The notes under the pieces: generated by a model | What the model was told of the DNA's origin: nothing | Databases searched by the model: none | What the model saw: the letters and a program-made list of their open reading frames with translations, nothing else | Assembly (NCBI RefSeq): GCF_002999335.1 | Contig: NW_020312281.1 | Span: 221,970-285,969 of the forward strand | DNA: 64,000 nucleotides | Source of the DNA: Cyclospora cayetanensis | Taxonomy: Eukaryota; Apicomplexa; Conoidasida; Eucoccidiorida; Eimeriidae | Direction of reading: 5' to 3' | Program-made: the position numbers and the translations under genes | Shown: positions 1 to 12,964 of the stretch, piece after piece | How positions within the stretch are numbered: the stretch's first letter is position 1 | Layout: every line of letters starts with the position of its first letter

Positions 1-1754
1 GGTCACGTGCGGGAGAGGGGGCAGAGCAGCCCGCGCTGCAGCAGCAGCCGCTGCGCGAGCCTTCGCCTCCTCCCCTGCTTTTAGTGCAGCCACTGCCCAC
101 AAAGGCAGCTTTCCGCTGCTCTCATCACCGCTGGAGCTGCTGCTGCCGCCTCCTCGCATGTGCTGCTGCACGGGGCCTCTGCGATCACGGAGCCTCCGAG
201 CGGGCGAAACATCAGCGCCATTGCCACCACGGCGGGTTGCCCGTGGATTTTTCCCCTGATCTTTCCTTACAGACTTCTGGCCGCCTCTAGGGCCCATTGC
301 ACTCCGCGTTTTCTCCTCGTCGTGCTTTTTTCGGATCTTGTTCTGGGCACGGGACCCCCTGGTAGCGCTGAGGGCCCCCTCCCCACTAGAAGGCCCTGAC
401 TTAGCTGCTGCCCCCTTCGCGCCTCCCAGCTCACTGCGCCCGCTACGCGACCCCATGATGATGTAAATATACTGCACGCTATGTGCAATGCACCCTTAAG
501 GAAGGGGCCCCCTGAAAGGGAGGGTCTTCCAGTCCCGCAAACGCCAGAGCAGACTTTGGGAAAAGCGCTGAATTTTGAGGTCTGGTTCAATGAAATCCGC
601 TGGATAACCATAGCCTAATGGTAGTACCGGGGAGAAGCAACGGGCAGGCGGCCAGGGAGGCTAGGGTTTGGTCTTGAAGTCATCGTAGGGGGGCCCCAAG
701 CAGGTGGCCTCATCGGCATAGGAGGGCCCCACGAGGGGATACCCGGGGATAGTTTATGTGTTGCTTACCCGACCCGCATTATGGTCGTCTCTTGTCATAT
801 CTTTAAAAGCGTAATCTTATGCTTTCAAAACTACGCACCACGCTCTTGAGGTCCTCCAGCAAGGAGCACCCCATTGCACGGAGATAGGCTCTACAGTGAT
901 CCCGCTGCTGCTCTTGCGCCTTGCAGCAGAAATTCCACCCTTCTGCCGAATCTGGGCCAAGAAATGTAGCCGTAAGCTCTTAAGCTCTAGCTGGAGGAAA
1001 AATCTAAAGGAGCAGAGCTAAGGAATAGCCACACACTATCTGCGAAGGGTTAAAGCGCAAAGGCGCAGTTGAAAATAGGAACGCTGCAAAAGGATGCGCG
1101 GTCGTTTGTCTGCTGTACGCCCCACGCAGTCAGCTGCCAAGTGCATATACTTCCCATGAATCGAATACTGCTCTGCCGTGCTGGGCGCTCGTATCCTCAG
1201 GGGCCCATGTCCTACACTTCGTAGAGAGCCTCCCTCTGCCTATTTCTGGCCTTCCCATGTCTCTTAGCATCTCTGTATCGTTCCTGTTTTATTGTGCTGC
1301 TCCCTACTCTACGGCGTACTATCTGTGCCCCCTACTGAGTCGATTTCTCTGCATTATCAAAGGGTCTCAAATGAGCGCCCCGGCTCGTGATAAAATGGCC
1401 TGGGCTTCCAATGTATGTTCATTCGCCTTTCAGCGCAAACGCGTGACGGCCGCTCTCCCCCAAGACTGCTGGGAGTTAGTTGGCTCAAGGGCCACATGTG
1501 GCAAAGAGAGTCATCTATTAAACTAACTACCTGGCGACCCAGCCAGCTCGCTCTCTAGCCATTTAGCCAGCCAGTACGCCGCGTGCTCACTACAAACTTT
1601 GTCTGTATACTCTAGCGGGGAGCGAAAGAGATTTTTCTTCAACGGGCGCTTGTCCTCCCCCGGCCATTCTTAGCCCGTTCAGTCGCCTGTCGATAAGGAT
1701 CGCTAGCCCAGTGGGTAGGAGTAGATAGCTATCGAGCTAGCTGTTGCAGCGCAC
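1..1754. other. Left-edge intergenic region, no gene recognised
   Basis: Several open frames exist here (for example 267-611 on the minus strand and 1257-1526 on the plus strand), but none shows a recognisable domain, a signal peptide or flanking splice sites. From about 1,526 to the stop of the next gene the sequence is rich in TAGC/GCTAG words, a degenerate repeat that recurs elsewhere in the window. The region is probably the 3' flank of the gene at 1755-3674. Confidence 0.5.
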
Positions 1755-3674
1755 CTACCCCATCAAGAGTGGCATCCTGTGTGCGAGGGCATCGATTGAG
1801 TTTTGGGTGAGTCCCACCTCTTTGGCCACAAGATAGAACGCCTGAGTGGAGCTGTTGGCCCTCTGTGCTGCCATAAGGATCTCTTTTGCACCCCAACCTC
1901 GCCGCTTCAGCTTTTCTCCAAGCTCTTTAAACGCCAGGGCCTCCCGTAGTGACACTGGAGGCCCAGAGGAACCCAAAGCCGCACGCAGATCCGCATAGGT
2001 ATTACTCCGTAGGAGGTTTTTGAGCCGTGCCATGGCTGCTGCCTCCGCCTCCTGCTGCAGTTGCTGCTGCTGGTGCTGTAGCAGTAACACCTGGCTTTGC
2101 TGCAGTCGCTTCTCATGCGAGAACTGCATTTCATGGTGCTGAAAAGAAGAGTTTTCTCTGCCCTCCCCGTCTTGTTGGCGGGACTGTTCTTCTCTCTCCT
2201 CTGGTCCACTGGCAACCTCAGTGGTGGTGCTGGTAGTATCACGGGAATCTCGCCTGCTCCTGCCCCCTGCTGCTGCCGAATCACCTGCAGTGTACGGGTT
2301 CCACACTATGGTTGGCGTGGACGGCCTCACTGCTTTTCTTGGGGTATCGTCGAACTCTGCCGACTCGCTTGTTGCATCTTCTTCATCAGCGTCTACTGCC
2401 ATATTTGAAGTCGGAAAAGTCCTTGTTGTCGTTCCCTTCTTGCTGTTCATGCTGTGCGCTTGCTCCTGCTCATCTTCTATCTCCTGCATTTGCTGGCTGC
2501 AAGGCTGGGTGCGCTGTTGCAATTGCTCGTTCGCGGCTGCATGAAGCTCGGCGGCAGCAACGGCGAGAGGAGCTGATGCAGCATATTCCCAAGGGGACTT
2601 GAGGGATTGCAAGGCCTTCCCGAGAGCTGCCAACTCATTCAGCAGGTTTTGCTGCGCGTTGATGTAACGCTGTGGACAAGGACGCCACCGCAACTGCATG
2701 CGTAATATTTATGTATCTATCTACGTATACATATGTATATGCTTATATGTATGTGTATGTGTGTATGGGTATATGTGTGTGCATCCCCGCTCATATTCTA
2801 TGAAACTCATAAAGGATCTTCCATGAAAAAGGACGCGACTGCACGGAGGGCACGGAGCTACAAGGAAGCAGCATAAAAGCAGTATGATTAGCTAAAGTTA
2901 GAGTGCAGGAAGAACACGGAGAAAGCAAAGAATCGATAGTCAGAGAACATCTGATGGAATTGTACAACGGTAAGAAAGATTTCGAGGGCCTATACAGTGC
3001 CGGCATTCGAACGTTGTAGGGCATTGCGTTACCTCCACATCGGTGACAGACTTGTTGGCAGCATTAACGAGATGCGTAATAGCAGCTCTATCAGTGTCTC
3101 GCATGCTGCATCTGCCGCTGTTGGTTTTGATCTCGTGTAGAGACATGGAAACAGTTCTAAGGGCCTGGAATACGCGTGGCGAAAAAGACAAAGGCATGAG
3201 GTTCAAGCAGCTAGCCATTCGGGACGCTGCTGCTGCCATTTCGTGCTCTTGCTGTGGCTGCTGCCGCTGCTGCTGTACTGTGGAGCCACTGGCGACGGAG
3301 GGGATAACAACTGGCGGGAACCACTGCGGATGGCCGTCAGCACTCAGCCAGTCCATAGATATCCCATGCCTCAGTCTCCGCATGTCAGAGCTGCCGCCTA
3401 ATTCTGGAGCAATATTGGCATTGGGAAGCTGACTGGATACAGCGAATGGCGTCGATAGCCATGCCCCCAGGGAAAATATATCCGCGGTGGGCGCTGCCGG
3501 TGCCTCTGGTTCTTCTTTCGATGTCAGACTACGCCCTGCATTTTGAAGGATTGCAGCGAGCGAGTTCTCATTGCTGTCGCTATTGCCCCAGGGAATGGAA
3601 AGAGACAGGTCCACAGAGCACGAGTACAGCACACACATTGCCAGCGAGAGGGTGCGAAGTGTTAAGAGCCCCAT
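1755..3674 (-). CDS. Unknown Gln/Ala-rich protein with signal peptide, two exons
   Basis: Two exons: 3674-3033 and 2669-1755. The intron has GT and AG ends in phase 0, and the joined frame gives about 518 residues. The start at 3674 was chosen because it opens a good signal peptide (MGLLTLRTLSLAMCVLYSCS, then polar residues). An upstream in-frame ATG at 3836 would bury that segment. The middle is low complexity, with Gln, Glu and Ser runs (QQQRQQPQQE in exon 1, HQQQQLQQEAEAAA in exon 2). The last ~65 residues look like a compact helical region. No known domain was recognised. The signal peptide suggests entry into the secretory pathway, but the destination cannot be read from the sequence. 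The intron contains a TATG-type microsatellite. Confidence 0.72.
2705..2785. repeat. TATG/TGTA microsatellite in intron
   Basis: A run of imperfect TATGTATA and GTGTATGTGTATGG words lies inside the intron of the 1755-3674 gene, next to its acceptor side. It is simple-sequence DNA with no coding role. Confidence 0.8.
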
Positions 3675-6600
3675 GGTGCCAGGTAGGATGACGAAGAAGT
3701 CCGAGCAAGCGAAAAAAAGCGTAAAAAGAGGAGAGAATGGGCCCAGTGAAGGATACCTGGGAGGAAAGCATAGGTTTCTGTGTTCCCGAATGAACAGTTG
3801 TCGGACAAGCTTTGCGCTATCCACCCCAATTAGCATGAAACATAGATCAACACTAGTTCTGAAGCACTCTGCTAAAAGAGACGATCAGAGAGAGAACCTA
3901 ATGCACTCTTGGTTCCGGTTTCATCGGAGTGCCTAGCGCCGAGTGTGCGAACATCCAGAACAAGCCCCCAGCAGCAGAAGAAAATATCCTTATTTCATCC
4001 AGCAGTAGTCCTCTCTGCACCTTCAGACGAGAAGTCAGATATTGAAACCCAGAAAACTATGGACGAAAATAACAGTGGCGACACAATATCTATCTGTCGA
4101 AATCAGCAGCGAGCTGCCCTTCGGTGGGCGTCACCTACGGCAAGGGGAGCCGAGCAGCTACTCTGCTGCTCGGTTACAAGCGGCGACCAGAAAATATTCC
4201 TCAATTATTCTAGAATTAAAATTCCGCCTCATTTAATACCGCTATATATATTGCGTTTTTATTAGGTTTCCAAAATTTTGACTCTGTTTCGCCCGCGTTT
4301 GAATACTCTGGTGGACGTACGCCTCGTCCGGACCGGACGGTGGCGGTCCGGTGCCCGCTGGCTGTCACCGCTGCTCTCGGACGCGGAGGCCCCCTCCGCT
4401 CTCCTCATTATTTCCCGAAATAAGCATATTTAATAGGTAAATCTGATGCACTGAAGGTTCAAGCTGCTTTACTCTACGTGCGAGCAGAATGTTTGAAGGT
4501 GGAAACCCCACAGCGCCAATGTTTACTTCTACTGGAAGCAATGAAATCTAATCCTTACCACGCGTAAAACGGCTGTATATGTGCACAAACAGAGCACAAA
4601 AGTTTTTGAGCTGCCAAAATGATGGACTCAGACGCTTCAGGCTTGTGTACCCAGCGCAACGCAGGTATAACTGCATCCGTATACCTGCCTCTCCTTTTTC
4701 ACTGCTTCCTCAGCAATCACTGTTTGCGCCTGGAAAGAGTATTGGTAGCATCCCTGCCCACCCATATCCGGCTGCTTCTGGCTTGCTCTCTTCTGCGCAA
4801 ACTGCTCTAGGCCACTTCAGCTCTGCTCAACTGCAGCCCACACCACGGGCTCTGCCTTTCTTCCTAGTGTGGCTCCAGTCTTTAGAATGCATTTGATGCA
4901 AGTGCCTTATTTTATGTATTACCAAATGAAGTCATGGAATTGGCTGCCCCTTTTGCTGCTGAATACAAAATATGCCTTAAACTGAACTCAGGCAAGCGGG
5001 TCTTGCTGGCTCCATCTGCACTAGAAGCATGCACCGCGAAATATTCGACGTTGCACACATCCTTTTAAGGATTTATGTGTGCACTCCTACCTTTAAGGCG
5101 TTTTTGGCGTATTAAGCGTATCATCATAGCATATTCTCATAATTCGCAGATAGGGAATCAAGAAGCAGTTCCAGCATTAACCTCATGCATACATGAAAAG
5201 GTTTAATTGTTCAGATGGCCTCTCCTGCGGTTCACAGTGTATGATGCACACTTTGTAATAAGGACTTTCACCCAGTAGCTCTTCTCTGCGGCATCCGTTC
5301 TCCTTTGAGTTCTGATCTGTGCCTCCAATGCTTCACATGAGGTACCGATAGGGTGACACTTCACTCCCGAGTCTATACGAACTGAATAGATAGCAACTGA
5401 GTGTCGTCCAGAAGAGCTCCTGCCTTTCCCTGCCAGCATGCTTCAGACGTGCCGGCGTGAAGGGGGAAGGCCGCTAGGGTTCGCAGTTTCGCTCTCGCTA
5501 GGCACTCCAGCCATCCGAAGCTAGTTTCAAATGCCAAATGGCGCACACGCACACAACCTTGCGTCTTCTTGTGGCGCGCTAGTAATAAGCTGCAATTGAT
5601 AAGATATGCGAAGGGACAGCCAAATACTCCAAAGGCTTGTTAGTTCAAAGTTAACTATAACTAGTTCAGTTTGAAAGTGTCTCTCTGGAACCTAGTGCGT
5701 GATTTCTCCCCCCGTATTTTAAAACAGACACTCTCGTCTACCTTACTGGCATGTCGGACCAAACTGCTTGCAGGAGCACAGACCTATCCTCACGTTCCAA
5801 GCAGGTAGTAAAGCGAAGGAAATGCTCGAAAGAGTAGATGTGTTCGTCAGCAGCGCAAATGAAATCGACGGGGGGAAAGGCGCTCACACTAGCCAACAAA
5901 GAGCGAGAAATTAAAGCGGTACAACTACCGTGCCACTATGGTCTGCTCTCTACGAAACGCAAAGCTCTGTGAACCTCCTACTACAATAAAAAAGACAACA
6001 AGTAAAATCTACGGAAGGGGTTAAGAGCTACCCTAATCCAGCAGTGCTTCCTTGCCTCATATTGCAACCTCTGCAAGCAAATGCAGCCGTTGCATGCAGC
6101 ACCATCCCCTTCAACGCCCTCATGGAGGGCTCAGGAAAAATGTAGGGTCAACATATCTGGGAGTTCCCGCACATGGATCTGTGCGTATAGAGCACCTTAC
6201 TGCTAACAAACGGCAACTTCTTCAGAAGAACGTAAAGATGAATGTAGCTTCTTTGTTAACGCGTTTGATGGGGAATGACAACCAGCAGAATACGCTAGGA
6301 ATAAGCGCCTACAAGGCTAAGTTTGTCAACTAGAGAAAGTCACAAACTCTTTCACGCGAAGCAGAGCCTGCAAGTGTTTTCCTTCAACAGCGAAGCTCGC
6401 GTTCCCCACCGAATTTCAATGCAAGCCTGCGCATAGTGTCCCCGGCGCTCAATCGTGCAAGAAGTCCACCATCTCTACACTTTCTGTGGATTCTCCATCT
6501 CCATACGGGTCACTTTCCTGCATGGTAAGTCTGCGAATAATTCTGAGAACTTCAGAATTTCGTTAGGAAGGCAGTAGTAATGGTCTCTCCAATGCGTATT

Positions 6601-8815
6601 AGTACGTACGCGGCGACCTCAGCTGATGGGCCATTGACTACCCAGCGCAGCACAGTAATGCCTAAACGTGTTTTTTCCGATGACGAATCAATCGAATAAC
6701 GGAGTCCAATGAGCTTCGTAAAACCGCATTTGGAATACTAAGGCTTGTCAGCAAAGGCATATGGGGGCCACATAGTTTCATTTTGCTGACTCGGGGTATA
6801 GGATTCGTTGTAGGGCTGAATTGGTCAGACACGAGTGAAGGTAGCTTGCTTTGACGACTGAAACTGTTGGAAGGAGTGTACGTTCCGGGTTAACTCGTGA
6901 GGTTTTGCCATTCAATGTGTTAAAAAGCTGCAAAAAAGTAAATTATTCAATAGGGAGAACTAAGTAAGAGCAGATTTAGGTGCAAATATTTTCTTTAAGC
7001 TGCAGGCCCAACGTGAGATGCATCTTAAGCCTCTTGTATGGGGGTTGCCCTCCGGTAACAGCTCTGCGAGTAGCTGCACCTAGCCATAATGCTCTTCTCA
7101 ACATCAGGGCTCTTGTTATGTGGCTCTAATACATTAACTGTTAGAATTTCTATACACTGGGAGCTCTCTTATCTCTAATTGACTGCAAGGTATGCATACA
7201 CGTGTCTTAGACATTAAATTTAGTGCTGGTGGCTGCCAGTGAACCAACGACGGTTGAGTTCATGCGGAGGTATCAAGCCCTACTGGGGGCTTGGTGTTTA
7301 GGATCAAGGCCTTTGAACTAAGCTTTCACGGTTTAAGGGTGTATTTGTTTATTGAAAGAAGATGTTTCACCGAGGCACCCATGCTCGTTGCCTGAGGTCC
7401 TAATTGGTGTGCCGACACGGTGAAGTACTGGGTTTTAAAGGGAAACAAGCCTAGACTTGCACATTGGAGATACTCATTCAAACTATCAGAGCATTTAATA
7501 CGTGTTTATCGCTGCCAGTGAAAGAAACCGTGTTGCTGTTTAGGCAGACGGGCATGGCTGCTCGGAAGCCTGCTCGAAAGAAGAGGTCTAGTTCATTTTT
7601 ACGTGTAAACGTTGCTATTCGCTGCACTCCTGGTGATAAAATGGAATTAGAAAACCTTCGTTAAAGAAAGTAAGGGGCGAAGTTGGATAATAATTTGCTG
7701 GGACTGGTGCTGGGCGTATGGCCAGGTGACCGGTACAGGAGTCGTGTCGGCTGCATTATTTTCCCTTGACGATCATTTGTTTCTCGTTTCACTCATTTTA
7801 GCTCAAAATCTAGCTCTATATTGATTTACTTCCTCCTGAGGTGTTTTTTCGAAGGCTCAGGATTGCCTCTAACCCCGTCGATAGGCACTCTCCTGCACCG
7901 CTGCTTTCACACAATGGCTTCTGGGGTGGTCCTTAAGCAGTCGGGCGTACGGACGCTTCCCAGGAGCACAAATCAGGCTTTCGGCATTGCGGAATACACC
8001 ATACACTTCATCGGAACGGAGTCAGCGCACACCTACCCAGCCAGCAGAGTAGGAACCCTGTGGGGCCCATAGCGCATCGCGCGAGCAACGAACCACTCTG
8101 CATCAATTTCCCTAGGGTGAAATATGTGTTATCCTGGAGGGGTAGATTGGCCTGCATTCTATTGATGGATGTGATATACAACTACAAGGGCCTCATAGGG
8201 GCCTTTAGGGGGAAAGCGCAGGGCTTCCTTGGCGCTCTTGAAGTGTGCACACAGCTTTAGTAGAGGCCTAGAACACGTCTAATTCTGCTTGTTTGTCGAG
8301 CCCATTTATCTGCGGAGACCGTTAATCGCGAAGTTGAAGTCTGCGCGACTCGGGTCTTTGGTGTCTCAAATGGATGCCCCGTCAGCATGCAGTTTTGCAC
8401 ACATATTTATAAATGCATATATGGATATATCAGTGTCATTCTTTTCTCTCCGCGAAACCAACATCCCCCTGTATCTGCACTTTGGATAGGTTCAGAGGAT
8501 TTCGTGTTTATGCACTCGTGGGCAGCGATCGCCCTCATAAATACGTGTGTTGCCGTGTTTGCTGTGCGCTTGCATTCGATTCGAATTCGCCCGTTGTACC
8601 CCTACCAGAGCATGAAAGGCACATGCACATACATGCATAGAGTCTCTCGTATAAGGTGAAAATAGCTAGCAGAGAACGGTGAAGGGGAAGGGCTAGGGAG
8701 GGCAAGAGAAAATCAGATTAAAACCAGTATAAGGAGGGAGGCCTGATTGCAACAGAGTTCGTGGCTTTCTGTTAATGTTGGAATCAATGCCTGATGCTTT
8801 TTTTCCAACCTTCAG
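3675..8815. other. Long gene-poor interval
   Basis: About 5 kb without a gene I can support. Frames of 60-120 codons (4579-4896, 5203-5439, 6052-6333, 7821-8072) lack domain signatures and convincing splice sites. AT content is higher than in coding parts. The right end probably contains the promoter and the unresolved first exon or exons of the PrpD gene that begins near 8816, including any mitochondrial targeting sequence. Confidence 0.5.
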
Positions 8816-11800
8816 CAACCCAAAAATAAGTCCCTCGGTTTACAAACGCGTGGCTCTCTTCCACTTGGACTCCGTCTTTTGCGGATTCTCCGCCTTGGCT
8901 CTTCGCACCAACGCCCCCACCATCCTCAGGAATGAAGCTCTCAAATACCCAGGTTAGTAGTCAGCGTAGATGCAGCACCGCAAGAGGGATTTGAGGCATG
9001 GGACCTATGAGCACAGGCAGCACCGTGCCTAGAAGATTTAAGTAGATTATAGGGATTTGTGACTTGCGTGTGCTTGCATCGATTTTTCGTCTTGAACCCA
9101 CGGCTCACAACAATGCATCTCTTTGCATGTGGGGTAAATAGGCATACACATGTATTCCTTCGAGAGGGCTTGCAAAACAAGGGCTGCTGGGGAGTACACC
9201 CAATTCTTCATATTTTTCTTGTTCTGCCTTTGGTATGCACCTGCGTTCCTGCGCTGCAGACCTGTAGGGGCTGCACACTGCTGCCTTTGTTTGCTAAACT
9301 GGCTGCAGTGGCTGTTGCTATTGCTACCGCAGTAATAGCCAAAGCGCCAGTTCTGCAGCCTGCAGGATCGCCCGCACGGTTATCTAAAAGGGTGCTGATG
9401 CGTCTAATACTCCTGGGTGTAGCCGTTTCTTGCGTTAGTTGCCTGCGTCTTCCGTATCCACTATCCAGAGAAACCTGAGCATTGCCGGACATAAGGAGCG
9501 TTGTTCTCTGTATTAGGCTTGGCGCTTGCGTCTTTGGAAGCCCCCAGCGTTGCGCTCCTGAGAAAGTAAGGGCATCCCTCTCCTTTCTTGGAGATCCCCT
9601 GCAGCCGAGGAGGTTGCTTTCTCTGATCTCGTCTGTGCTCCATGGTGTCTCTTCCTGCGGAAGGGGCCATGCCTGTTCAGCTGCTTGAAACCTCAAATCT
9701 GGAAATATAACTGAGAATTTTTCTTGTCATGTTCTTTCTTGTGGTTCAACGTGCACCTGTGCGCATTGGAGGCATTGGTTGCCTCTCCACGCCTACGGTC
9801 TTCCCTTCTAGCCTTCCTTTCTCTGCGGGGGGCGTGCCTGTACACCTCAGGTGGTTGCGGCCAATTGTGCGGCCGTGAGAGAGTTAGACAGCAATGGCAC
9901 CGTCTTTGGGTATAATGCCAAATTAAGGGACCATCGCAAAGGGGAGTTTGGACATAACGATTTTTATCCGGTTTGCATCGCAGCAGCGGAGGTCTGCTCA
10001 CCCCCACCGGACGGCAGGTGGGATATATCCGTGTATATATATATATATATATGTGTCGGTGTGTTCCAACTTTTGGCTTGACACGAGTTTTGCCCTTTCG
10101 CCCTGCACGGCACGAGCTTAGAAAGAGTGTTTTTTTTCAGTTGTCCTCGATATCGCTTAGACACTGGATAAGCTTCAGCTTATGTAGGGCTCTGTTTACA
10201 TCTCCCGAGGATATCCTGTTACGCTACAGGACCCTCCTACGAGCAATGATTTGCCTGGATGAAATCCGGGGCCGTCTTGCAGAGTCCTTTTCTCTCAAAA
10301 AGCTGAAAATCGACCATGTGCTTCATGGCGCCATTGCATCTGCTGCGGTTTACGGGGCTCTCTTGGGTACGCCTTAGCAATGCACATGCGGCTCAGCCTT
10401 TCGCTGTACATACACCCAGAGGCGGCCTATGAACCGCTTAGTAATTTTAGTGCGTGTTCTCAGGAGCCTCTCCAGAACAAATAGAATCTGCCATTGGGAT
10501 GACTGTGGCGCACTACGTTCCGTACCGGGCCATCCGCTGCGGCGACCAACTCAGTGATTCTAAGGGTGCATCAGCGGCCTTCAGTGCAGAAGCCGCTGTC
10601 TTATGCATGCGTCGAGGTGCTTCTATATACACACACGATCTTACTCGCGTACACACCCGCATCCTTGCTAATGATTTGTACTGAGGTCCTCCGTGTTGCC
10701 TGGGAATGCGCCTCACGGTGAGGTGTACCGACACCTCGAACATGTCAGTACTCCGTACCTTGGCAGGGAGAGGTATCTTAAATCACACAGTGCCCTTTTC
10801 TCAAAGTCTTGGGCCTTGTGCATGCATGAGGCTGCTGCGGAGAAAGGAGGCTCTGCATGCGGAGGAGTAGCCCTACAAAAGGAGCTGGAGGTCTCTCTAT
10901 AGCCTATCCAACGGCCTGAGCAGTGTACTGTTGGGCTGGTTGGATACAAGAAAATTATCCTTCGATGCCAGTCATTCTGGGTTTCGCGTTCGCTTCCTGC
11001 AGCAATGAACGGCTTTGCTGGTCCAAAAGATATTTTTAGAAATCCAGAATCGGTTTTTTGTTGGGTAGGTATCTCGTCTTGGCTGCAAGGGCTTTCAAGA
11101 ACACTTTTATTCGCCCGTAGTGGGTGTCTGATCATCCCAGATTGGCCGCACGGACAGCACGATGTCGGAGCTTCGCGCTTTTGTCTCGAGTATTTGAGTG
11201 CTCTTTTTGTGGCGGTGTGGACATTTCGATCCGCAAGGGCAGCTGCGCTCAAAAATGTCGGAAAATATTGTCGTTCTCAACTTGTGCCATTTTTGCGTTT
11301 CCCCGTACGCCCTCTGGCGATTGGCGAAAGCGCGCATTCCTCAATTCATTTAAACAAGCGCACACGAAAAGTTGCAAGCATGAAGACGACGGTTTTTTCG
11401 TGTTCTCGTGTCAAACTTTGCATGCACACAGCGCCCCCTGCTTTTCTATGAAGGCTTAAACTCTCAGCACCCGTCCTGCTGACTGCCGGAGAGCCTCCGC
11501 TGTAAAGCTTTCTCCCGCGGTTCGCTATGTTACGATTCCGAAGGACGTCATTCACCTGTCGACAGCGTCCCTGTGTTTTGCGTGCTCAGAACATGCAGTC
11601 ACCGGAGGGCGAGTCCCCTTTTGACCTTCATCTCACTATGGAAGGCAGTGATTTTGCGGTAATGAACATGCATTTTAAACTTGGGTTGTACGAGCACCAG
11701 TCCGCTGGAGCCTTGGAGGTGAGGTTTGAGATGCATTAAGCTTTTTGCAGGAGGGTGCCTCTCTCTTGACCCCTGTGCCTGGGTGTGCGAGCGTCCAGAC

Positions 11801-12964
11801 CTGTGGGTGCTCCAACTTTGACCACTGGTGGTTGTTGTGCATGCACCGGATTGCCAACTTTTTAGGGCCTCATCCAGCTGCTTTCTAGACACCCGGAAAT
11901 GTACAAAAGCCCAGATGCGATTTCCGCCATAGAAGTGCTGGCCTATCAGCCGGCTTTCGGCATAATCGGCGATCGTGCCAAGAGGAACCCCGTCACCAGA
12001 CAAAGCGCAGACCACTCTATGGTACCACCCATGAGCCATACGTTTTTACGATTGTCCTTCGGGAGCAGCCAGTGTGTGCCTTTTAGTGCTTTTGGGGGGG
12101 ATCCTCGAATCTGGGTCAGTAGGTGCCGCGTCAATAACGTTCTGCGCATAGGAGCAACCTGCACAGACTGATGTAGGAGGGATATAGGGTGTGTGTACAG
12201 GTCTACATCGTTGCGACGCTTTTACGGAAGGCCATAGAAATGAAAAACCTACCGAAGACTTCCGACGGCATCTGGTGCACCCTAATGCTTTCTCCCCACG
12301 ACTACTCTAAGGACGCAATTCACAATCCCAAAACAAGGTAATCTTTGACTCTGCACCTTGCTGCTGCCCATGCGCCGTTTAAAAAACACCCAGCAGGAGA
12401 TTAGCACCGGAATAGGAGGGGATCCCTAGCGCTCCGGTTCTTCGATTTCCAAAGGTTCCCATTTTGGGGGTTCCGTCCCTTCACCCTGCAGGGCGTTGAT
12501 GGAGAAGGTGCAGTTTGTCCACGGGGGCCCCGAATTCGACAGCAAATATCCAGAAGGAATCCCAACACAGGTTAAAGTGACCTTGAAGGATGGCAGCAAG
12601 CTGGATAGCGGTAAGCCAACTGCAACATTCCTGCAAGTGCTGAAGGGCATTGTGCTGCTCCTACACGAATGCAAGTGCTGATGCGGCTGCTGCAAAAGAC
12701 AATGTATGCACGGGAATGTCGTTTCTGTTGTGCCTATATTTTTTAGGGATGGTGCTGTTCCCTGCGGGTCACAGCAGCAACAGTAGTGCCAACCTGCAGC
12801 AGCTGCTAAACCACAAGTTTCGACTGCTGGGGAGTCTCGCCCTGCCTGAAAAAACAGTGGACAGCATGATTCAAAAGATGCTGCACTTGGAAAGTGCCTC
12901 TGCCTCTGAGGTACAGCAGTTGTACGCAATCGAGGAATTGTCGTTAAGGGCACCCATCGACTAA
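8816..12964 (+). CDS. prpD: 2-methylcitrate dehydratase, MmgE/PrpD family (5' end unresolved)
   Basis: This family dehydrates 2-methylcitrate in the methylcitrate cycle that detoxifies propionyl-CoA in mitochondria. Exons read: about 8816-8952, about 9517-9565, 9851-9991, 10141-10366, 10464-10616, 11003-11064, 11590-11718, 11866-12021, 12201-12337, 12492-12610 and 12747-12964. From 9851 on, all junctions are GT..AG with matching phase. Family signatures appear in order: the N-terminal LD helix, GACVFGS, AVRELDSNGTVFGYN, EFGHNDFYP, DHVLHGAIASAA, RNPESVF, FAVMNMHFKLGLYEHQSAGA, AKRNPVTRQSADHSM, YIVATLLRKA, FVHGGPEFDSKYPEGIPT and a terminal GH..N segment. The join between the first two listed exons has a phase mismatch, so a small exon is missing or a boundary is wrong. 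The first coding exon with a start codon was not found. The family also contains cis-aconitate decarboxylases, so the substrate is inferred. Confidence 0.85.
10035..10053. repeat. TA dinucleotide microsatellite in intron
   Basis: A short run of alternating T and A lies in the intron between the PrpD exons ending at 9991 and starting at 10141. Confidence 0.8.

Noticed and set aside
10713..11252. 179-codon minus-strand frame
   Set aside because: It is antisense to a PrpD exon (11003-11064) and its introns and has no domain.
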